NCBI GenBank assembly: GCA_963786945.1
Contig: CAWBAO010000003.1
Coordinates: 868,001 to 932,000 of the forward strand
Reading direction: 5' to 3'
DNA from: JADKCZ01 sp963786945
GTDB lineage: Bacteria > Myxococcota > Myxococcia > Myxococcales > Anaeromyxobacteraceae
Length of the DNA: 64,000 nucleotides
The notes under the pieces were generated by a model. It had not been told where the DNA came from, did no database searches, and saw nothing but the letters and a program-made list of their open reading frames with translations. Position 1 is the stretch's first letter. Every line of letters starts with the position of its first letter. Below are positions 56,279-64,000 of this stretch, piece after piece. A program made the translations under genes and the position numbers.

Positions 56279-56719
56279 ATGCCGGGCTGCTTCTACCTCA
56301 TCCGTCACGCCCGGGCCGAGAAGGCGGCCCCGGGTGGCGACGGCGAGCGCGGCCTGACGCCGGAGGGGCGCGACGCCTTCCGCGAGACGGTGGCCTCGCT
56401 GGCCGGCCGGCTCCAGGTGAAGCGCATCCACGCCAGCCCGGTGCTGCGCGCCCGCCAGACCGGCGACCTGCTGGCCGCCCTCACCGGCGCGCCGGTCGAG
56501 GACGAGGAGGACCTGGCCAGCGGCACGCTGGACGGGGGCCAGCTGCTGCGGCTCGCCAGGGAGCTGGGTCCCGGGGCCGCCCTGGTCGGCCACAACCCGG
56601 AGCTGGCGGCCGCCATCGCCCTGGCCGCAGGCCGCGCCGTGGACGTCCCCCCGGGCACGGTGGCGGCCGTCGGGACCGACGGCCGGCTGGCCTGGGTGGC
56701 GCACCCCGGCAGGCCCTGA
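56279..56719 (+). CDS. sixA: Phosphohistidine phosphatase SixA
   Basis: A 146-residue histidine-phosphatase-fold protein (E. coli SixA is 161). The phospho-accepting histidine is H10 in the RH motif (LIRHARAEKA), the second arginine is in LRARQTGDLL and the general acid region is VGHNPELAAA (H105). SixA removes phosphate from phosphohistidine proteins such as HPt domains or the nitrogen PTS. It starts nine bases after malQ with a GGAGCC site. Confidence 0.9.
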   Translation: MPGCFYLIRHARAEKAAPGGDGERGLTPEGRDAFRETVASLAGRLQVKRIHASPVLRARQTGDLLAALTGAPVEDEEDLASGTLDGGQLLRLARELGPGAALVGHNPELAAAIALAAGRAVDVPPGTVAAVGTDGRLAWVAHPGRP

Positions 56720-56846
56720 GGCCTCCCGGCGCTGGTATGCTCGGCGCCGTGCCCGCACCCACCGCACCCACGAACCCGCCACGCCCGCCCCGGCCTCCCC
56801 GGCCGCCGCCGCGCCGCCCGACTTCATCCAGGAGCTCGACACGCTG

Positions 56847-58330
<1,484 letters not shown>

Positions 58331-58334
<4 letters not shown>

Positions 58335-59098
58335 ACGACCCGAAGTTCGACCGGTTCCGCCGGCTGGAGCGGCCGCGCTCGGCCGGGCCGGACCGGGCCC
58401 CCGCCTCCTCCTCGACCGACGCCCGCATCGAGGCGGTCGAGGGGCCGGGACCCGCCGGGCCGCCCGCCGCCGGCGACCCCGTCTCCGGCGGCGATCTGGG
58501 ACGGTTCCGGGCCCCGCCCGAGCGGTCCCTGGAGCTCGATCTCCCCCGGGAGGAGGCCCAGCCCTTCCTGCGCTGCGCCGCCTGCGAGACCGACAACTAC
58601 CGGACCGCCCCGCGCTGCACCACCTGCGGCGCCGACCTCGACACCGAGCTGCAGCGCCAGTTCAACCAGCGGTTCTGGGCGGCCCGCCAGGCCGAGGCGG
58701 CCGCCGAGGCCGCGGCCAGCGCAGCGCGGCGGGCGCAGGCGGAGCAGGAGGCGGCCGACGAGGCGGCCCTGCGCCGCCGGTCGGCCGAGGCGCTGGCCCG
58801 CGAGGTGGGCGACGCCGAGCGGCGCCGGCTGGAGCGGGAAGGCTTCGGCCCGGGCTGGGGCCGCCTCCCCGAGGTGTCCGTGCCGGGACCGGCCGACGGG
58901 GCGTCGACGCCCTGGGCCCTGCGCTGGCTCAGGTCGCTGCCGCCCGGCTGGGCGCTGCCCGCCGGGCTGCTGCTGCTGGGCGCCCCGGTCCTGCTCTACC
59001 TCCTCTTCCCCCCGCTCGGCGTCCTGGCCGGCGCCGTCGCGCTCGCCCTGTTCACGCCGCCCCGCTGGCGGATCCGGTCCCGCTCCCGCCCCTGGTAG
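58331..59098 (+). CDS. Zinc-ribbon, coiled-coil membrane protein
   Basis: A 255-residue protein starting with a GTG that overlaps the ATPase stop. It has a disordered acidic and proline-rich N-terminus, a zinc-ribbon-like motif C82-x2-C85 and C96-x2-C99 (CAACETDNYRTAPRCTTC), an Ala/Glu/Arg coiled coil at about 110-165, and two adjacent C-terminal transmembrane helices (WALPAGLLLLGAPVLLYLLF, PLGVLAGAVALALF) with an Arg-rich end. No family is recognised. Coupling to the AAA+ ATPase makes a membrane-tethered partner or adaptor of that ATPase the best guess. Confidence 0.65.
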
Positions 59099-59193
59099 CC
59101 CCTGCGACTCCGCTTGATCTCCCCCCGGCGATTGGCGAATCTGCGTCGCTCATCCCCGTGCCCGTCGGCCCCCCCGCCGTCCTGGAGGACGCA

Positions 59194-61200
59194 GTGCCCA
59201 ACGCGAGTCCCGAGCTGGTCCAGAAGGCGGTCAACACCATCCGCATGCTCTCGGCGGACGCCGTCCAGCAGGCCAACAGCGGCCACCCGGGCATGCCCAT
59301 GGGGGCGGCCGACATGGCCTTCGTCCTCTGGACCCGCCACCTGCGCTTCGACCCGGACGAGCCGCGCTGGCTGGGGCGCGATCGCTTCCTGCTCTCCGCC
59401 GGCCACGGCTCGGCGCTCCTCTACTCGCTGCTCCACCTCTGCGGCTTCGACTGCACGCTCGAGGACCTGAAGAGGTTCCGCCAGCTGGGCTCGCGCACCG
59501 CCGGCCACCCGGAGTTCGGCCACCTGCCGGGCGTCGAGATCACCAGCGGCCCGCTCGGCCAGGGCTTCGCCAACGGCGTCGGCTTCGCGCTGGGCCAGGC
59601 CATGCTCTCGGCCAAGCTCGGGGCGGGCAACCCGCTCGCCGACCACTTCACCTACGCCATCGTGTCCGACGGCGACCTGATGGAGGGCGTGTCGGCCGAG
59701 GCGGCCAGCTTCGCCGGCCACCACCGGCTGGGCCGGCTGGTCTACCTCTACGACGACAACGGCATCACCATCGACGGCACGACCGACATCACCTTCTCCC
59801 GCGAGGACGTCACGGGGCGCTTCGAGGCCTACGGCTGGCAGGTGCAGGCCGTGGAGGGCCGCGACCACGCCGCCATCCACCAGGCCATCGAGGCGGCCCG
59901 GGCCGACCCGCGCCCGTCGCTCATCCGCGTCAAGACCGTCATCGGCTACGGCTCGCCGAAGAAGGCCGGCACCTCCGGCGCCCACGGCGCGCCGCTCGGC
60001 GACGACGAGCTGAAGGCCACCAAGGAGGCGCTGGGCTGGCCGGTGGAGCCGCGCTTCCTGGTCCCCGACGACGTCGGCGCCTTCTTCCGCCAGGTGGTGG
60101 CGGAGAAGCAGGTGCAGAAGCGGGCCTGGGCCGAGCGGGCCGACGCCTGGCGCAAGCAGAACCCGGTGGAGTCGGCGCTGCTCGACACCCACGCCACCCG
60201 CTGGGTGCCGGCCCGCATCCAGGACCGGCTGCTGGAGGCCGGCCCGGGCGCGGACGCCACCCGCAAGCTCTCGGCGGCCGCCATCAACCGCGCCGCGCCC
60301 ATCGTCCCGTCGCTGGTGGGCGGCTCGGCCGACCTGGCCGAGTCGAACCTCACCGAGATCAAGGGGGCGGGCGGCTTCTCCCCCAGCCGGCCCGACGGGC
60401 GCAACGTCCACTTCGGCATCCGCGAGCACGCCATGGGGGCCATCGCCAACGGCCTGGCCTACGACGGCCTGCACATCCCCTTCGTCGCCACCTTCCTCCA
60501 GTTCGCCGACTACATGCGCCCGGCGGTGCGGCTGGCGGCGCTGGCGAGGCTGCAGGCCATCTACGTCTGGACCCACGACTCCATCTTCCTCGGCGAGGAC
60601 GGGCCGACCCACCAGCCCGTCGAGCACCTCACCGCGCTCCGCTGCATCCCCAACCTGCACGTGGTGCGGCCGGTGGACGGCGAGGAGGTGGCGGTCGGCT
60701 GGGCCCATGCGCTGACCCGGCGGGACGGGCCGACGGCGCTGATCCTCACCCGGCAGAAGCTGGCGCCGGTGGTGCGCGACGGCGGCTTCGACGCCGCCCG
60801 GGCGGCGCGGGGCGGCTACGTGGTGGCCGCTCCGGCCGGCGCCCGCTTCACGCTCATCGCCACCGGCAGCGAGGTGCCGCTGGCCGCGGCGGCCCTGGAG
60901 CTGCTGGCGAAGCAGGGGCTGCCCGGCCGGCTGGTCTCGATGCCCTGCCTGCAGTGCTTCGAGGCCCAGGACCGGGCCTGGCGCGACGAGGTGATCCCGC
61001 CTGGCCTCCCCACCGCCGCCATCGAGGCCGCCGTCGGCCTGGAGTGGTGGAAGCTCACCGGGCGTGGCGGGCTGGTGATCGGCATCGACCGGTTCGGCGC
61101 GTCCGGCCCGGAGAAGGCGCTGGCCGAGGCCTACGGCTTCACGCCCGCCAAGGTGGCGGCGCGGCTGGAGGGGTGGCTGTCCGGGACGCCGGCGGCTTGA
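59194..61200 (+). CDS. tkt: Transketolase
   Basis: A 668-residue ThDP enzyme of the pentose phosphate pathway (E. coli TktA is 663). Signatures are the start LVQKAVNTIRMLSADAVQ, NSGHPGMPMGAADMAF, the ThDP-binding SDGDLMEGVSAEAA and DDNGITIDG, GYGSPKKAGTSGAHG, then the middle-domain FGIREHAMGAIANGL and HDSIFLGEDGPTHQPVEHL. It starts with GTG at 59194 with GGAGG ten bases upstream. It shuttles two-carbon units between ketose and aldose phosphates. It stands alone, 96 bases after the zinc-ribbon gene. Confidence 0.96.
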   Translation: MPNASPELVQKAVNTIRMLSADAVQQANSGHPGMPMGAADMAFVLWTRHLRFDPDEPRWLGRDRFLLSAGHGSALLYSLLHLCGFDCTLEDLKRFRQLGSRTAGHPEFGHLPGVEITSGPLGQGFANGVGFALGQAMLSAKLGAGNPLADHFTYAIVSDGDLMEGVSAEAASFAGHHRLGRLVYLYDDNGITIDGTTDITFSREDVTGRFEAYGWQVQAVEGRDHAAIHQAIEAARADPRPSLIRVKTVIGYGSPKKAGTSGAHGAPLGDDELKATKEALGWPVEPRFLVPDDVGAFFRQVVAEKQVQKRAWAERADAWRKQNPVESALLDTHATRWVPARIQDRLLEAGPGADATRKLSAAAINRAAPIVPSLVGGSADLAESNLTEIKGAGGFSPSRPDGRNVHFGIREHAMGAIANGLAYDGLHIPFVATFLQFADYMRPAVRLAALARLQAIYVWTHDSIFLGEDGPTHQPVEHLTALRCIPNLHVVRPVDGEEVAVGWAHALTRRDGPTALILTRQKLAPVVRDGGFDAARAARGGYVVAAPAGARFTLIATGSEVPLAAAALELLAKQGLPGRLVSMPCLQCFEAQDRAWRDEVIPPGLPTAAIEAAVGLEWWKLTGRGGLVIGIDRFGASGPEKALAEAYGFTPAKVAARLEGWLSGTPAA

Positions 61201-61274
61201 GCGGGGAGCGGGGCGCGCCGGCCCGCCCCGCCCCGCCATTGACGCCCACCCGGCTCGCGGCTAAGCCGGTGGGC

Positions 61275-63640
61275 ATGCCTCTCCACGCCGCCCGCACCGC
61301 CGCCGCCTCGATCGCGCTCGCCCTCGTCGCCGCCTGCGGTGGCTCGAGCTCGACACCGCCACCGCCCGGCCCGCTGGAGCTCTCCTGCTCGGTCAGCCTC
61401 TCCGGCCCCAACCCGGTCCTCACCGTGCTCGGCCGGGCCAGGAGCACGGCCGCCACCGGCGCGCCCATCACCGTGACCCTGGCCCTGGCCCCGGCGCCGC
61501 AGGCCTTCACGTTGAGTGCGCCCAGCTGGACCGGCTCCGCCGAGCTCCGCGGGGCGGCGGTCACGGCGGGGGCCACGGTGAGCGGGCAGGCGACCGTGGA
61601 CGGCGTGCCGGCCAGGGCCTCCTGCGTCGCCTACGGCGGCCTGCCGGTGCTCACCGCCCATGCCGACCGGACCGCGACCGGCGCCGACATCGGCTGGGAC
61701 GCCGTGGCCGGGGCGGCGGTCTACCGCTGGTCCCTCCGGCAGGGCCCCTCCGGCCCGGTGGTCACCTCCGGCTCCACCACCGGCACGTCGGCGCAGGCCA
61801 CCATCGCGCTGGATCCGCTCCAGGGCTACCTGGTGGAGGTCGGCGCGTACGCCATCACCGGCGCCGAGGCCAGCTACCCGACGCCGCTGCCGACCCCGAA
61901 GGCCTCCTTCGCCCGCACCGTCTTCACCAGCGGGAACACCGGCGGCGACGGGACCACGGCCTGGCAGCTGTTCGGCCCGGGCGACTTCGTCGGCGGCACG
62001 CTGACGGTGCAGTACCCCGCGCTGGCCGCCGGGGAGCGGCTGGCCGTGCTGCTGGTCAACGCCGGCGGCGACGACGCCGCCTCCGCGTCGGTCACCGCCA
62101 GCGGCACCGGCAACCCGGCCCTGTCCCTGGCGGCGCCGGCGCCGCTGCTGGCGATGGCGGGCGACACCGGGGCCACGGCCAGCGGCCCGGTCATCGACCG
62201 CTCCGGCGTGATGGCCGGCGAGGCCCTGGTGAGCGCGCGGCGCGAGGAGACCATCGCCAGGCTCCGCGACGGGCGGCTGCCGCGGGTGGCGCCCGGCCGC
62301 CCGGCCGACGACCGGCTGCTGGCCACCGCCGCCGCGGCGGCGATGCCGGCCACCCGCTCCTTCTGCCAGGGGCAGTACTCCGGCACCACCTTCGTGCAGG
62401 TCTGGAAGAGCGCCACGCTCGCCTACGAGACGGCGCACGCGGCCTTCTACTACACCGACGAGGTGAAGCCCGGGATCGACAAGGCGCTGCTGCCGGCAAA
62501 CCGCCCCGACTTCTTCACCTCCATCGGCGCCGCCTACGAGACCCGGATCCTCACCGCGCTCAACACCTACTTCGGCCCGGAGAGCGACGTCGACCAGAAC
62601 GGCAAGGTGATCTTCCTCTTCGGCAACCTCGGGAAGAGCGGGAGCTCCTTCCCGGTCGGCTACTTCTGGCCCGGCGACATCGAGCTGCCGCTGGCCACGC
62701 CCAGCACCTGCCCGCGCAACACCGTCGGCAACCGGGCCGACATGCTCTACCTCATCGACCCGGGCAACTTCACGACCAACTGGGATCCCACCGGCGCCAA
62801 CTACAAGCTCATCCTCGACATGATCGTGGACGGTGAGTACCCGAGCACCATGGCCCACGAGCTGCAGCACGACGTCAACTACAACACCCGCTGCCCACCC
62901 GGCGCCGCCTGCGGCGTCGACGAGGAGCTCTGGCTCAACGAGGGGCTCTCCATGCTCTCCGAGACCGTGGCCGGCTACGGGCTCCACACCGCCACCAGCC
63001 GGGCCAACGTCCGCACCTACCAGGGCGAGACCTACTCGACGACCGGCCTCCCCTACTACCAGTCCTTCAGCATGACCGGCTGGGAAGGCAATCCTTACGG
63101 CAACTACGCCGGCGCGCAGGCCTACATGCAGTACCTGCTCGACCACGCCACGCCCGCCATGACCAAGGCGCTGGAGAACAAGTGGCTGGCCGGGAAGGCC
63201 AACGTCGAGGCGGCCACCGGGGAGGCCTGGGAGGTCGGGTTCGCCCGCTTCACCACCGCCGCCATGTTCTCCAACGAGGACGCCTCGGCCTACACGGGCG
63301 GGGTGGTCACCTCGCATGGCAACCTGCTGGCCGATCCGCTCTTCAACTACCTGGGCGACCTGGTGGCCCCCGACTACGTGCCGTGGCACCACTACACGGG
63401 ACGCTACGTCGACGGGGTCGCCCTGGAAGGCCCGCGACGCCTACGTGGCCTTCACGCCGCTCTTCCCGGGCGCCAGCACCAGCCTCCGCAAGGACGGGTG
63501 GGCGGCCTTCGCCACCGGCCCGGGCACGGGTGGCGCCGCCACCATCGCCGTGCAGAGCTCGGCCACCCTGCGCCCGCACGTGGTGGTGGTGAAGTACACC
63601 GGCAAGCTGCCCAGCTACGCTTCGACTCACCTGCCCCTGA
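61275..63640 (+). pseudogene. Secreted HExxH lipoprotein protease (M30-like), frameshifted near its end
   Basis: A large lipoprotein (lipobox VAAC, C21, followed by a Gly/Ser/Pro linker). Residues about 35-340 are beta-rich, with a fibronectin-like ADIGWDAVAGAAVYRWSL segment. The protease part has HELQH at 528-532 and the third-ligand segment LNEGLSMLSE (E556), a gluzincin arrangement like peptidase M30 (hyicolysin-type). The frame is intact to about 63428; after LEG it shifts because of one extra G, and corrected it reads ARDAYVAFTPLFPGASTSLR. A second extra base near 63615 would give the ending LRLTCP and the TGA at 63638. The restored length is about 785 residues. Confidence 0.72.
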
Positions 63641-63674
63641 GGGTCCGCGCGAGACCAGCAGGCCCGACGCACGA

Positions 63675-63704
63675 ACGGCGCGACCGCCCTCGCGGTCGCG
63701 CCGT
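63675..63704. terminator. Bidirectional hairpin terminator
   Basis: A 13-base perfect stem ACGGCGCGACCGC / GCGGTCGCGCCGT with a 4-base loop, between the protease gene and the convergent LuxR-type gene. It has no T-run on either side, like the other hairpins in this window. Confidence 0.65.
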
Positions 63705-63729
63705 GTGCGCTCCAGGCCTCCTCGGTCGG

Positions 63730-64000
63730 CTAGCGGATCGCGGCCTGGACCACCGGGGCCTGGACGGCCGGCACGGGGCGGCGCTCGATCTTCTCGCCGT
63801 TGGCGAGCATCTTCAGCGAGAGCGACAGCAGGCTGGCCAGCAGCTCGCCAGAGCCCGGCACGTCGAGCTTGCGGTAGATCCTCTTGCGCCGCGCCCGGAT
63901 GGTCTCGGGCGAGACACCGGCCGCCGCCGCCGAGTCCTTGCACGCGAAGCCCTGTGCGATGCGCAGCACCTCGGCGCGCTCGGCCGGCGTCAGCGTCGAG
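63730..64000 (-). CDS. LuxR-type transcriptional regulator, C-terminal end (partial)
   Basis: The gene runs beyond base 64000. The visible 90 residues hold a GerE/LuxR helix-turn-helix: STLTPAERAEVLRIAQGFAC, then KDSAAAAGVSPETIRARRKR and IYRKLDVPG, followed by a leucine-rich helix (ELLASLLSLSLKML) and a hydrophobic tail. The recognition helix is typical except for a cysteine-lysine-aspartate in the turn. The N-terminal sensing or receiver domain is outside the window. Confidence 0.85.
   Translation of the reverse strand, partial: STLTPAERAEVLRIAQGFACKDSAAAAGVSPETIRARRKRIYRKLDVPGSGELLASLLSLSLKMLANGEKIERRPVPAVQAPVVQAAIR

Noticed and set aside
61131..63392. A 753-codon minus-strand frame opposite the protease gene
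   Set aside because: It is Gly/Val/His/Arg-rich shadow sequence; the plus strand has a signal peptide, lipobox and HExxH motif.

Overview
The window is 64 kb of very GC-rich (clearly above 70%) bacterial chromosome, gene-dense and almost entirely coding. It has no tRNA, rRNA, CRISPR array, prophage or insertion sequence that I can see. The gene set fits a myxobacterium-like deltaproteobacterium (Myxococcota, Anaeromyxobacter-like): a sigma-54 activator with sigma-54 promoters, several two-component proteins, a Hanks-type Ser/Thr kinase, nuoLMN, selA, many lipoproteins, and frequent GTG starts with 4-base GTGA/ATGA overlaps. The taxonomic call is inference from composition and gene content only.

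Layout. 1-2.3 kb: end of a histidine kinase, an NtrC-type regulator and an orphan receiver protein with its own sigma-54 promoter. 2.3-7.4 kb: nuoL-nuoM-nuoN, the proton-pumping antiporter-like subunits of complex I, without the other nuo genes. 7.5-11.7 kb: selA, a palindrome-rich intergenic region, a PhoB-type two-component pair and a putative outer-membrane protein. 11.8-15.3 kb: fadI-fadJ beta-oxidation operon. 15.4-19.2 kb: hemerythrin-like protein, an ABC ATPase without permease, and a large GT-C-like/TPR membrane protein. 19.3-24.7 kb: two OPT peptide transporters plus tripeptidase PepT in one operon. 24.8-29.5 kb: a DUF885-like metalloprotein, a YcaQ-type DNA glycosylase, gloA, a methyltransferase and a MarR regulator with a clear operator. 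30.3-33 kb: nitrogen module (sigma-54 promoter, amtB, glnK, NifX-like). 33-40.5 kb: HerA-like ATPase, OmpA lipoprotein, receiver-EAL phosphodiesterase, queF, Ser/Thr kinase. 40.5-45.4 kb: pepA with a ureohydrolase, and a HisC-like aminotransferase with a YitT-like membrane protein. 45.4-49.2 kb: ECF sigma factor with a candidate partner, then a DUF4230 protein coupled to a family III CoA-transferase. 49.2-54.6 kb: YjbQ, a four-cysteine mini-protein, a ribosome hibernation factor fused to a cold-shock domain with a coupled 49-residue BON-like protein, a lipoprotein, cupin, DUF1684 and gluQ. 54.7-61.2 kb: malQ, sixA, a Ycf46-like AAA+ ATPase with a coupled zinc-ribbon membrane protein, and transketolase. 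61.3-64 kb: a HExxH lipoprotein protease and the end of a LuxR-type regulator.

Functional threads: peptide and amino-acid use (OPT-OPT-pepT, pepA, DUF885-like and M30-like proteases), fatty-acid oxidation, respiration, nitrogen sensing (amtB-glnK under sigma-54), tRNA queuosine modification (queF, gluQ) and stress/translation control.

Caution on sequence quality: at least ten genes that are otherwise well conserved are each broken by a single-base frameshift, mostly in G/C runs and mostly as an extra base. Draft-assembly error explains this better than decay, so the products are annotated as the reconstructed proteins. I mark internally broken genes as pseudogene type only to flag the frameshift.
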